Shown here: in pieces, positions 37,836-47,100 of the stretch
Numbering within the stretch: the first letter of the stretch is position 1
How the letters are laid out: each line of letters opens with the position of its first letter
NCBI RefSeq assembly: GCF_024198255.1
Contig: NZ_JAJVKW010000001.1
Location: forward strand, 372,001-436,000
Direction of reading: 5' to 3'
DNA length: 64,000 bases
From: Myxococcus guangdongensis
GTDB lineage: Bacteria; Myxococcota; Myxococcia; Myxococcales; Myxococcaceae
Translations under genes and position numbers: made by a program
Notes under the pieces: model-generated
Told to the model about the DNA's origin: nothing
The model's database searches: none
The model's input: only the letters and a program-made list of their open reading frames with translations

Positions 37836-38696
37836 TCAGGGCGTGGCCGGCGGCTTCGGCGCCTTCCAGTCCAGCGCTGTTCCACAGGCCTTGCAGAAGC
37901 GCGCGTCCAGGTCGTGTCCCTGGTTGCCGCAGCCGGGGCACGCCTGGGTGTCCACGGGCCCCCGCGCGGCGGCGGCCAGCTCCACGGAGACGATGCCCGT
38001 GGGTACAGCGAGGATGCCGTAGCCCATGATCATCAACACCGACGCGATGAACTGTCCCGGAATCGTCTTGGGCGTGATGTCACCGAAGCCCACCGTCGTC
38101 ATCGTCACCACGGCCCAGTACATGGCGCGCGGGATGCTGTCGAAGCCATGGGCCTCGCCCTCGACCAGGTACATGACGGAGCCCATGATGACGACAACGG
38201 TCAGGACGAAGCCGAGGAAGACGGTGATCTTCCCCCGGCTCGCACGGAGCGCCGTCATGAGGATCTCCGCCTGGCCCAGCAGGTGCCCCAGCTTCAGCAC
38301 GCGGAAGACGCGCAGCAGGCGCAGCACGCGGACCACGAGCAGCGTCTGCGCGCCCGGGAATAGCACGCTCAGGAACGAGGGCAGGATGGCCAGCAGGTCC
38401 ACGAGGCCGAAGAAGCTGCGCGCGTAGTCCAGCGGTCGGCGGACGGCGATGAGCCGCAGCACGTACTCCGTGGCGAAGATGGCGGTGAACGCCCACTCCG
38501 CGATGGAGAGCGCGGAGCCATAGCGCTCGCGCACGGGTGTGACGCTCTCCAGCATCACGGCGACGACGCTGAACAGGATGGCCCACATCAGGGCCACGTC
38601 GAACGCCTTCCCTGCCGGCGTGTCGGCCTCGAAGATGATGGTGTGGAGACGGGCGCGGAAGCCGCCCACGGGGCTCTGCTCGGAAGACCTGTACAC
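37836..38696 (-). CDS. Voltage-gated-type potassium channel with C-terminal zinc ribbon
   Basis: 286-aa six-helix channel. A voltage sensor S4 carries Arg every third residue (R123, R126, R129, R132 in VRVLRLLRVFRVLKLG), and the selectivity filter TVGFGD is at 201-206 (Kv type: TMTTVGFGDITP). Helices S1-S3 lie at about 33-112, S5 at 158-177, S6 at 214-240. After S6 a soluble tail carries CPGC (253-256) and CKAC (268-271), a zinc-ribbon-like knuckle not standard in bacterial Kv channels. GTG at 38696. It is the last gene before the foreign island and lies downstream of the displaced gene fragment. Confidence 0.9.
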   Translation of the reverse strand: MYRSSEQSPVGGFRARLHTIIFEADTPAGKAFDVALMWAILFSVVAVMLESVTPVRERYGSALSIAEWAFTAIFATEYVLRLIAVRRPLDYARSFFGLVDLLAILPSFLSVLFPGAQTLLVVRVLRLLRVFRVLKLGHLLGQAEILMTALRASRGKITVFLGFVLTVVVIMGSVMYLVEGEAHGFDSIPRAMYWAVVTMTTVGFGDITPKTIPGQFIASVLMIMGYGILAVPTGIVSVELAAAARGPVDTQACPGCGNQGHDLDARFCKACGTALDWKAPKPPATP

Positions 38697-38750
38697 GGCC
38701 GGCAGTCTAGACGCGACGGCGCTCGATTCGAGAAACCTTGCGTCCCGACG

Positions 38751-38874
38751 TCACAGTCGCCCTGCCCCCTTGGCGGAATGCGCCGGCTTCCGGGCGCGGC
38801 GGGTGCGCGTCACCTCATCCGCCCGGCACACTCGCACGCCCAGGAAGCGCTGGAACTGGTCCAACGTCAAATCA
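38751..38874 (-). pseudogene. Displaced 3' fragment of the isochorismatase-family gene
   Basis: Minus-strand codons LDQFQRFLGVRVCRAD through AHSAKGAGRL then TGA (38751) are nearly identical to the last 38 codons of the intact gene at 43338. No start or upstream half is attached: the sequence passes into the A/C-rich island at 38875. Five base differences lie within the 117-bp repeat. The stop region uses different codons (CGACTGTGA against CGGTTGTAG for the same Arg-Leu-stop), so this copy has an independent history. Most likely it is the original 3' end left behind when an element inserted. Confidence 0.85.
38758..38874. repeat. 117-bp direct repeat, left copy (att-like)
   Basis: Left copy of a near-perfect direct repeat: 112 of 117 positions match 43345-43461 at constant offset 4587 with no indels. 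It flanks the GC-poor island and coincides with the 3' end of a gene, as for integration sites of genomic islands. Confidence 0.9.
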
Positions 38875-38880
38875 GTATAT

Positions 38881-39170
38881 CGCCGTGCAGTACCACACCA
38901 CGGAACACAACGCCGCAGCACCGAACCCACACAACACACCGCAAACAAACGCGCCGACAAACCCACCAACCACAAACAAGACATGCGACCACCCATACAA
39001 TCCCACAAAACAATCTCAACCTACCACCCACAAGACTCCCGCCAACCCCAAGACTAGACGCACAAATTCGCCCACCCCAAAAGCAACACTACCCATTCAC
39101 CAGAAGCCAGAATCATCCGCAGTCGCTCCCGGGTCGGATCGACCCCACACCCTTCCAACAACCTTCCCAG
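38881..39170. other. A/C-rich leader of the island
   Basis: Between the left repeat and the big gene the plus strand is overwhelmingly A and C: about 148 of 180 bases in 38881-39060, with only about 10 T. No ribosome-binding site plus open frame that looks coding was found here. Dinucleotide CA/AC runs are frequent. It could be an untranslated regulatory region or simply compositional drift of the donor; nothing stronger can be supported. Confidence 0.5.
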
Positions 39171-39174
39171 CTCG

Positions 39175-39203
39175 ATGACAACTATTACCGATCACGATAG
39201 TAT
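39175..39203 (+). promoter_or_regulatory. Candidate promoter for the NACHT gene (possibly leaderless)
   Basis: ATGACA (39175-39180), a 17-base spacer and TAGTAT (39198-39203). The expected start point, about 7 bases on, is the A of the ATG at 39210. No Shine-Dalgarno is seen before that ATG. The two facts together suggest a leaderless message. Confidence 0.45.
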
Positions 39204-39209
39204 GTCGCC

Positions 39210-42200
39210 ATGTCCCTCACTATTCTAGCAGCCCTCCCTATCCTCAAGAGCATTCTCGACCTAGGCATCGCGGCACGCGACGCTTGGAAGGAGCTTGGGC
39301 TCGGCGCCAACGAGATTAAAACACTTAGCGAACTAATTGGGGCCACTAAAACCATCCATACCGAAAGGGCGTCACCCAAAGAGATTGAACTCGGCGCACT
39401 ACATCTTGCACTCACAACCCAATGCTTCGGGCACGCCCTTGGTCAACTGCAATCCAACCGCATCTTCCACACAGTCCACATCCCGCTTGGTGCCCCCTCG
39501 ACCACGCCCCTCGTCGCAGAAACACAAACCATACTCAAAAACCTAAACATCACCCACATCACACCAGGAACAATGCCATCCGGCACCGTCGAACTCGAAC
39601 TAATAGAGGGCCTAACGGGGAACCAGCTCGCAAATCCATACTATCTGGCGCTTTGGAATGCGACCTTTACTACAACCAACAATTGCCCACCCCCAATTGA
39701 AGTTAAGGGGTTCGAGACACTAGAATTCGAACGCAACTTCCTTCTGGCCTGGGAGAAAGCTCTAACATCCACTCCAGGGACACAACTCAGCAACTATCTG
39801 GAGAGCCTCAAACGAGACTACAAACCAAGACTCCTCCAGGAACTCCTAATCATCGACATGATTGACTGGGAAAACCGACACACATTCGGAGGAGCGAAAC
39901 GCGGAGATGCCCGAACCAACGACCCTCTCCCATTCATGCCCTTGCGAGACATGTACGTCGAACCCCTTGCCAACAGCAAGTCGACACCAAGCTCCCTCGC
40001 CCAACCCGCAATCAGCCTGATTCTACAGACAATAACACACCACAAAATCGCAATCATTCAAGCCGACTTCGGAATGGGAAAATCTCTCACAGCAAAAATG
40101 CTCACCCAGCGATTAGCAAAAGAATACCGCACCACCACCTCGCCATCAATCACATCCCCACTGCCCATCCATCTTCGCTGCGTCGACGACCTCAGCCCTC
40201 AAGCCACCCTATCTCATGCAATCTCTCGCGCAAGGAAGCGTCATGCAGATTCACTGGGCTACTCCCTAAAGACTAGCGAACCCGCATTGCTCTCGCCTCA
40301 CAAGAAACAAAGGACACTCTTCTTAATTGACGGCCTTGATGAAATCAGCCTAGGTGAGCGCGGACTGGAGTCCCTTTTCAATCAAATCAAAGATGAAGCG
40401 ACAGACGACCACAAATTTGTCGTCTTCACTCGCCCCGCAGCCATCACTCCGAATTCAACCACCCTTAAGGGAATACCAATCATCGAACTACTCCCCTGGA
40501 ACAACACGCAGGTCGAAGACTGGCTCTCTAGATGGCGAAAAATCACGCCCCAAGAAACCACCCCCACACAGAATGACCTCAAGACCCAAGGCCTTCTGGA
40601 ACTCTCCAGAACCCCTATTTTGCTGCTCCTGATCGCCCACACCTGGGTTTCCGACAGAAAAGACGTTACGTCGAGCAAGGCTGAGCTCTACGAGCGTTTC
40701 TTCCAGAGCATTGCGCGCGGCAAGTGTGAATCCGACCAAGACAACCATCCTGCCATTCACCAAGCATCCATAAGTCTAAAACTCCAACTTATCGAGAAGT
40801 CTCTCATCCCCAGAGACGCAACTGAACCAGACGCAATGCTGTGGCTCATGAGCCGCTCTGCCTGGGAAGACGCTAGGCTCAAGCAAGCTGACCGGCAATC
40901 TTTTCTAGATAAATTTGAAATCTCAAAAATCATCCGCAACGAACTGGACATCAGAAGCAACACGCCAGACATTATTGAGTCCATACAAATGGGCCTCCTT
41001 CTTGCACTCCAGGCCAATCTACACTCCGAGCAAGGTGGGGCCATGTTGTTCGGCCACAAATCGTTCAGAGAATTTCTCATCGCTCGCTACTGGGCCACAT
41101 GCCTGAAAGCCATTGTCCGGGACACGGAGAATCGCAAACCCTTCGAACGCGCACTCCTTGGAGCACGACTGCTTCAATTAGGAGATCGAAGCTTCGATTT
41201 TCTAATGGAGATTCTTAACTCAGCCCCGTCCGAGCGCTGGTCCCCTGGACAGCCATTTAATCTCAGCGAACAAGACAGGGCTGCCCTTTTCAGATGGGCG
41301 GAAAAGACATTCCACCAAGAGCATCTATCCTCATATGATGGACAGCCTCTCACGGTGCGCGAAGACCAAAGCGCATGGCTCCGCGAGGCAACTTTAGCGA
41401 TCGCAAGCCACCTTAAGGACACCCAGGGAGTCACTCACAGAGACGAATTAACCTTGCGCAGCATGTATCCCTGGTTCTTTTTTGAAGAAGAGCTCGCAAT
41501 CATACGCGCGCCCAGAGCAAGGCTTCCCCAGGCACGGCTATCCGGGATAATGACGTTTTATTCGCTCGATCTCAGTTACGCAGAACTCCCAAGCGCACAC
41601 ATCTCCGACTCAAGCCATTTTCGCGCATCATTTATCGGCACCAACCTTCATCAAGCACACCTGGGGAATTCAAACTTCCGCAGCTCCAATTTCAGCAATG
41701 CCAACCTAAGCGACTCTTCACTCAGAAACTCACAAGTCCCAGATGCGAAATTCCAGAACGCCAACATGGCAAACGCCGACCTGCATGGCGTTGACGCAGA
41801 CTCTGCAGATTGCAGCAATGCGCTGCTTGCGGACGCCAATATGCGAAACGGAAGCTTTCGCAATGCCTGTCTACGAGATGCTGACTTAAGGGATGCAAAC
41901 ATGCGCGGAGTTGCTCTTTTCCGTGCCGACCTAGAGGGGGCAACATTATACGGGGCGGATTTGAGAGGAGCGAATCTCGGATGCGCCAACCTTTTCGGAG
42001 CAGATTTAAGAGGCGCCAATCTAAACAACGCTAATCTCACTGGCACCAATCTGATTGGCGCAGATGTTTCCGGGGCCTCGTTCTTACATGCGACCTACGA
42101 CGACACGACTCAATGGGGGAGCTTTTCCCCAATCGCAATTGGCGCGTTCGACGCAACCACCTATCCACGGAAAACCCGACACGCGCAGCTAATGAATGAA

Positions 42201-43217
42201 CTCCAAAAACGAATGCTCACCACCTACAACTCGGCCCTAATCGGAACCACAAACTTCCCATGGCCTTCAGAGTCACTATCATCTCTCGCCAACTCAATGC
42301 TCCTGACAAACGATCTGGGCGGGGCGATCCGACTCAGAGAGGACATGCTCAAGGCCGCACAACGAGCGCATGACGACACTCATCATGAAGTCCTCAATGC
42401 GTTCGACGAACTCGTAACTAGCCTGTTGCGCAAAAACGACCTTGGCCGAGCACTTGAACTTCAACAGCATGTCCTCACAGTTTGCGCAGAGAAACTTGGT
42501 CCAATGGACGAGAAAACACTGGAGGCTGGTCGTCGCTTTTTGCGAATTCACTCTGTACAAGGAACACTGAACACGGAAATATTTGAGAAAACTCCATCAC
42601 AGCAACCACCAACCACTATCGACGAACTGAAGAGCCACACCGAAACTCGCTCGCTAGTGCGCGCAGCAAAACTCTACAGAACATCTTCCAACCTCGAGAT
42701 AACAACTCAGCTCATCCAACTCCTAAAGGAAGCGACACTTAAGTCACTTAGCGCAGAGCAGCCACCATACTCCTACACCGGATTCCTGGCGCGAACTCTC
42801 GTGGAGGTAGGAGAGACGACGCTCGCACTTGACCTACAGCAGAAGATAATCGAGCAAATAAAGCGTTCTTCCGACTCAGGCCACGAAGGACTAATTCCAT
42901 CCATCATCCATACAGCAAACACGCTTACCCTCCTAGGCAAGACCAATGAAGCATTGAAAATGCTTGAGCAGGCGCTAGAGTTTGCCGAGGACTCGGGAGA
43001 GAAAGCTTCCCCAATAGCAGACATCCTAATCCGCATGCGACCTCTCCACGCCACGCTCGGCGACACACAGAGTGCTTCCGACGTTCAACAGAGAACTCTC
43101 AACATCCTCTTAAAAAGCTATGGCCCTAGCCATCTCGACGCGCTCATTGTCTGCGACGACATCAACACACCCCCATCCAGTCCTGAAAAAATCACCTCTG
43201 AACTCGACCAAAAGTGA
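39210..43217 (+). CDS. NACHT NTPase with pentapeptide and TPR-like repeats (putative defence protein)
   Basis: 1335-aa protein. Residues 1-260: helical N-terminal region, family not recognised. NACHT domain: Walker A IIQADFGMGKS (K291, S292; the first Gly of GxxxxGK is Ala) and Walker B TLFLIDGLDE (D374, D377, E378), followed by GERGLESLFNQ and a winged-helix-like region. About 780-960: twenty-odd pentapeptide repeats (A[D/N]L-x-x, e.g. LYGADLRGANLGCANLFGADLRG) forming a right-handed beta-helix. About 1000-1330: TPR-like helical repeats (LGGAIRLREDMLKAA, LGRALELQQHVLTV, NEALKMLEQALEFAED). Known: bacterial NACHT proteins include antiphage effectors or sensors (STAND class). Inference: repeats sense or bind a target and the N-terminal part is the effector. 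Single gene on a GC-poor island; no partner. Confidence 0.85.
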   Translation: MSLTILAALPILKSILDLGIAARDAWKELGLGANEIKTLSELIGATKTIHTERASPKEIELGALHLALTTQCFGHALGQLQSNRIFHTVHIPLGAPSTTPLVAETQTILKNLNITHITPGTMPSGTVELELIEGLTGNQLANPYYLALWNATFTTTNNCPPPIEVKGFETLEFERNFLLAWEKALTSTPGTQLSNYLESLKRDYKPRLLQELLIIDMIDWENRHTFGGAKRGDARTNDPLPFMPLRDMYVEPLANSKSTPSSLAQPAISLILQTITHHKIAIIQADFGMGKSLTAKMLTQRLAKEYRTTTSPSITSPLPIHLRCVDDLSPQATLSHAISRARKRHADSLGYSLKTSEPALLSPHKKQRTLFLIDGLDEISLGERGLESLFNQIKDEATDDHKFVVFTRPAAITPNSTTLKGIPIIELLPWNNTQVEDWLSRWRKITPQETTPTQNDLKTQGLLELSRTPILLLLIAHTWVSDRKDVTSSKAELYERFFQSIARGKCESDQDNHPAIHQASISLKLQLIEKSLIPRDATEPDAMLWLMSRSAWEDARLKQADRQSFLDKFEISKIIRNELDIRSNTPDIIESIQMGLLLALQANLHSEQGGAMLFGHKSFREFLIARYWATCLKAIVRDTENRKPFERALLGARLLQLGDRSFDFLMEILNSAPSERWSPGQPFNLSEQDRAALFRWAEKTFHQEHLSSYDGQPLTVREDQSAWLREATLAIASHLKDTQGVTHRDELTLRSMYPWFFFEEELAIIRAPRARLPQARLSGIMTFYSLDLSYAELPSAHISDSSHFRASFIGTNLHQAHLGNSNFRSSNFSNANLSDSSLRNSQVPDAKFQNANMANADLHGVDADSADCSNALLADANMRNGSFRNACLRDADLRDANMRGVALFRADLEGATLYGADLRGANLGCANLFGADLRGANLNNANLTGTNLIGADVSGASFLHATYDDTTQWGSFSPIAIGAFDATTYPRKTRHAQLMNELQKRMLTTYNSALIGTTNFPWPSESLSSLANSMLLTNDLGGAIRLREDMLKAAQRAHDDTHHEVLNAFDELVTSLLRKNDLGRALELQQHVLTVCAEKLGPMDEKTLEAGRRFLRIHSVQGTLNTEIFEKTPSQQPPTTIDELKSHTETRSLVRAAKLYRTSSNLEITTQLIQLLKEATLKSLSAEQPPYSYTGFLARTLVEVGETTLALDLQQKIIEQIKRSSDSGHEGLIPSIIHTANTLTLLGKTNEALKMLEQALEFAEDSGEKASPIADILIRMRPLHATLGDTQSASDVQQRTLNILLKSYGPSHLDALIVCDDINTPPSSPEKITSELDQK

Positions 43218-43337
43218 AGCATTTGTCCGGCCACTCTGCGTGTGGAGTTCGCAGACTGGTTACGCGACTGTATTCACTATCTCAACCCAATCGTGCTTCG
43301 CGTTAGCCGAACATTTGAGCTGCGAAGGACCTATCGC

Positions 43338-43985
43338 CTACAACCGCCCTGCCCCCTTGGCGGAATGCGCCGGCTTCCGGGCGCGGCGGGTGCGCTTCAC
43401 CTCATCCGCCCGGCACACTCGCACGCCCAGGAAGCGCTGGAGCTGGTCCAACGCCAGGTCATGGTCCCCGTCGCTCTCCGCCGCGCAGCAGTCGCTCAGC
43501 ACGGTGATGTCGTACTCGTGCATGTGCGCGTCATGCGCGCTGAAGAAGACACACAGGTTGGTCGCCATGCCCGCCATCAGCAGCTTCTTCGTCCCCAGGT
43601 GCTCCAACAGCGGCACCAGTGACGTCGCGAAGAACGCCGAGTGCTTCGGCTTGAGGACGAAGTAGTCCCTCGGCTCGGGCTTCAACGCCCGCGCCACCGG
43701 CCGGCCCCGAATCCCCTTGCGGGTGCAGTGCCGATAGACGTCCCGGAAGTTGCTGCGCCAGTGGTTGAAGTTGTCGTTGACGTAGATGACCGGCACACCC
43801 GCCGCGCGCAGCCGTCGGGCCAGGGGCTCCAGCCGCTCCACCATGCGCAGCGCCCAGGGCAGCACCTTCTCCCCGCCCGGGAACTCCAAATCATTGATGA
43901 CGTCGATGATGAGCAGCGCCGTGTCCGAGCGTCGCTCCTTCGTCGCGCGCGCCTTCCCTCCGGACCGTGCCCCTGACTTCGCCAC
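43338..43985 (-). CDS. Isochorismatase-family cysteine hydrolase
   Basis: 215-aa enzyme of the isochorismatase/nicotinamidase superfamily. Catalytic triad: D28 (ALLIIDVINDLEF), K112 (FVLKPKHSAF) and C145 (GMATNLCVF), with the cis-peptide-type region GMATN just before. Substrate unclear (amide or ester). GTG at 43985 lies five bases after AGGAGG. The last 38 codons are duplicated at 38751-38874: the gene is intact, but its 3' end borders the island and was probably supplied by it. The C-terminal Arg/Lys-rich tail (KRTRRARKPAHSAKGAGRL) is unusual for the family. Confidence 0.88.
   Translation of the reverse strand: MAKSGARSGGKARATKERRSDTALLIIDVINDLEFPGGEKVLPWALRMVERLEPLARRLRAAGVPVIYVNDNFNHWRSNFRDVYRHCTRKGIRGRPVARALKPEPRDYFVLKPKHSAFFATSLVPLLEHLGTKKLLMAGMATNLCVFFSAHDAHMHEYDITVLSDCCAAESDGDHDLALDQLQRFLGVRVCRADEVKRTRRARKPAHSAKGAGRL
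43345..43461. repeat. 117-bp direct repeat, right copy (att-like)
   Basis: Right copy, within the 3' end of the isochorismatase-family gene. Pairs with 38758-38874; the five mismatches cluster toward the gene-interior end. Confidence 0.9.
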
Positions 43986-44067
43986 GTGCACCTCCTGGCG
44001 GCCAAGCTAGGCACTCCCCCTGCACGCCGGCACCTTTCGTCCAGAATCGTGCACCTCACCCAAACAT

Positions 44068-44102
44068 GAGAGGCCGCCTTCCCCCTGAGAAGACGGCCCC
44101 TC
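44068..44102 (-). terminator. Hairpin terminator of the second RND operon
   Basis: Arms GAGAGGCCGCCTTC (44068-44081) and GAAGACGGCCCCTC (44089-44102) form a 14-bp stem, two of the pairs non-Watson-Crick, with a 7-base loop, 25 bases downstream of the pump stop on the minus strand. A short T-rich stretch (ATGTTT) follows in that direction. Confidence 0.55.
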
Positions 44103-44126
44103 GACCCCCGACGACCTACGCGTGAC

Positions 44127-47100
44127 TCAGTGCCCTTCCGCCCCCGTCGCGCCAGCGGGGATGGCCGGGGCCTCCCGCTCCTCGCCGCGCAGCGCGAGCT
44201 TCCGGATGACGATGTAGAAGATGGGCGTCAGCACCAGGCCGAACAGCGTCACGCCGAGCATGCCCGCGAACACCGCCACGCCCATCGCCTGACGCATCTC
44301 CGCGCCCGCGCCCGTCGCCACCGCCAGCGGCACCACGCCCATGATGAACGCGATGGACGTCATCAGGATGGGCCGCAGCCGCAGCCGGCACGCCTCCAGC
44401 GCCGCCTGCACCACGCCCATCCCCTCATCCTCCTGCGCACGGGCGAACTCGACGATGAGGATGGCGTTCTTCGCCGCGAGCCCCACCAACACCACGAGGC
44501 CAATCTGCGTGAAGATGTTGTTGTCCCCACCCACCAGCCACACACCGGCAATCGCGCTGAGCAACGCCAGCGGCACCGTGAGCAACACCGCCAGCGGCAG
44601 TGACCAACTGTTGTACTGCGCCGCCAGGATGAGGAACGCCAACAGGATGGCCAGCGGGAAGACGAACAGCCCTTCCTTGCCCGCGAGCTTCTCCTGGTAC
44701 GTCAGGTCGGTCCACTCGAAGCTCATGCCGGCGGGGAGCGTCTCCGCCGCCAGTCGCTCCATCACCGCCACCGCCTGGCCCGTGCTCACACCCGGCGCCG
44801 CCGCCCCGTTGATGTCCGCGGAGGGATACCCATTGTAGCGCAGCACCTGGTCCGGCCCGAACGAGGGACTCACGTCCACCAGCGAGGCCAACGGCACCAT
44901 GCCTCCCTGTGGATTGCGAACCTGCAGCCGGCCGATGTCCTCCGGCTCCATGCGGTGCTTCGCGTCCGCCTGCACGTTCACCTGGTACGTCCGACCGAAG
45001 CGGTTGAAGTCGTTCACGTACAGCGAACCCAGATGAATCTGCAGCGTCTCGAAGACCGAGCCCAGCGGCACGCCCTGCTGCTTCGCCTTCACCCGGTCCA
45101 CCTCGGCGTGGAGCTGCGGCACGTTGATCTCGAACCCCGACATCAACCCCATCACCTGCGGGTCCGTGGACGCACGCTGCACCAGGGCCTGCGTGGCCTC
45201 GTACAGCGCCTGCGAACCCAGCCCCGCCCGGTCCTCCACCTGCAGCTTGAAGCCCGCCGTCGAGCCCATGCCCGGCACCGGCGGCGGCGGGAAGATGGCC
45301 GCGAAGCCCTCCTGCACTCCCGCGAGCTTCCCCTGGAGCTTCCCTGCGATGGCCCCGGCCGACAGGTCCGGCGACTGGCGCTTCTCGAAGTCATCCAGGA
45401 TGGCGAACACGACCGCGGAGTTGGGCGAGTTGACGAAGCCGTTGATGGAGATGCCCGAGAAGGCCACGACGTTGGCCACGCCCTTCTCCGCCAGCATCAG
45501 GTCCGACATCTTCTTCACCACCGCATCCGTCCGCTCCAGCGACGACGCGGGCGGCAGCTGTGCCAGGCCCACCAGGTAGTACTTGTCCTGCATCGGCACG
45601 AAGCCCGCGGGCACCTTCGCGAAGCCCAGCCACGTGAGCACCAGCAGCCCGCCGTACACCACGAGCGCCAAGCCGCTGACCCGCACCACCCGGCGCACCA
45701 GGGACACGTAGCCCGAGGACGCCCGGTCGAAGAAGCGGTTGAACGGCCCGAACAACCACCCGCCGAACGCCTTCTCCATGAAGCGCGTCAGGCCGTCCTT
45801 CGGACCGTGGTGACCGCGCAGCAGCACCCCCGCGAGCGCCGGGCTGAGCGTGAGCGAGTTGAACGCCGAGAGGATGGTCGAGATGGCGATGGTCAGCGCG
45901 AACTGCCGGTAGAACTGCCCCGTCAAACCACCCAGGAACGCCGTGGGCACGAACACCGCCGACAGCACGGACGTAATCGCGATGATGGGACCGGTCACCT
46001 CGGTCATCGCCCTGCGGGCCGCCTCCTTCGGACTCACACCCTGCGCGATGTGCCGCTCCACGTTCTCCACGACGACGATGGCGTCATCCACCACGATGCC
46101 GATGGAGAGCACCAGACCGAAGAGCGACAGCGTGTTGAGCGAGAAGCCCAGCATCTGCATGATCGCCGCTGTTCCCACCAGCGACACGGGCACCGCGGCC
46201 AGCGGGATGATGGAGGCGCGCCACGTCTGGAGGAACAACAGCACCACCAACACCACCAGCACCACGGCCTCCAGCAACGTCGTCACCACGTTGCGGATGG
46301 AGGCGCGCACGAAGAGCGTCGGGTCGTAGGCAATCTTGTACTCCATGCCCTGGGGGAAGGCTTCCTTCAGCTCCGTCATCCGCGCGCGGATGCCCGCGGA
46401 CACGTCCAACGCGTTGGAGCCGGACGCCTGGCTGATGCCGATGGCCACCGCCGACTTGCCGTCCAGCCGCGCGCGCACGGAGTAGGAGCTCGCGCCCAGC
46501 TCCACGCGTGCCACGTCCCGCAGGCGCGTCACCTGCCCCTCCTCGCCCACCTTGACCACGATGTCGCGGAACTGCTCCTCCTCCGTGAGCCGCCCCTGCG
46601 TGGTGACGGTGAGCTGGAACGCGGAGCGCTCATCCGGCTGCTGGCCGATGACGCCGGCGGCCACCTGCACGTTCTGCTCGCGGATGGCGGCCACCACGTC
46701 GCTCGCGGTGAGGCCCCTCGCGGCGAGCAACCGTGGGTCCAACCAGACGCGCATGCTGTACTCACCCGCTCCCAGCACATTCACGCTGCCCACGCCGGGC
46801 ACGCGCTGGAGCACGTCCCGCACCTGGAGCACCGCGTAGTTGGAGAGGTAGAGCGGGTCCTGCTTCCCCTCCGGAGACACCAGGTGCACCACCATCAGCA
46901 GGTCCGGGCTCGACTTCTCCGTGAGCACGCCCAGCCGCTGCACCTCCGCCGGCAGGCGCGGAATCGCGCGCGCCACCCGGTTCTGCACCTGCACCTGCGC
47001 GGTGTCCGGGTTGACGCCCATGCCGAAGGTAATCGTCACCGCCACCCGGCCGTCGCTCGTCGCCTGCGAGGACATGTACAGCATGCCCTCCACGCCGTTG

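Larger units (their letters stand above)
38875..43344 (+). mobile_element. Genomic island carrying a NACHT-pentapeptide-TPR gene
   Basis: About 4.5 kb bounded by the 117-bp direct repeats. It is clearly lower in GC than the rest of the window (near 50% by eye, against roughly 70%) and uses A- and C-rich codons unlike any neighbour. It contains one large gene (39210-43217), an A/C-rich leader and a short trailing segment. No integrase, transposase or phage gene is visible, so it could be a remnant or be moved by a recombinase encoded elsewhere, or have arrived by homologous recombination at the shared gene ends. Confidence 0.8.

Noticed and set aside
38539..39200. Plus-strand open frames over the left repeat and A/C-rich leader as genes
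   Set aside because: They span the repeat junction, have no ribosome site and give Thr/Pro/Asn-rich products explained by base composition.
38875..43344. A prophage or transposon
   Set aside because: No integrase, transposase, terminal inverted repeats or phage gene seen; only the direct repeats support integration.
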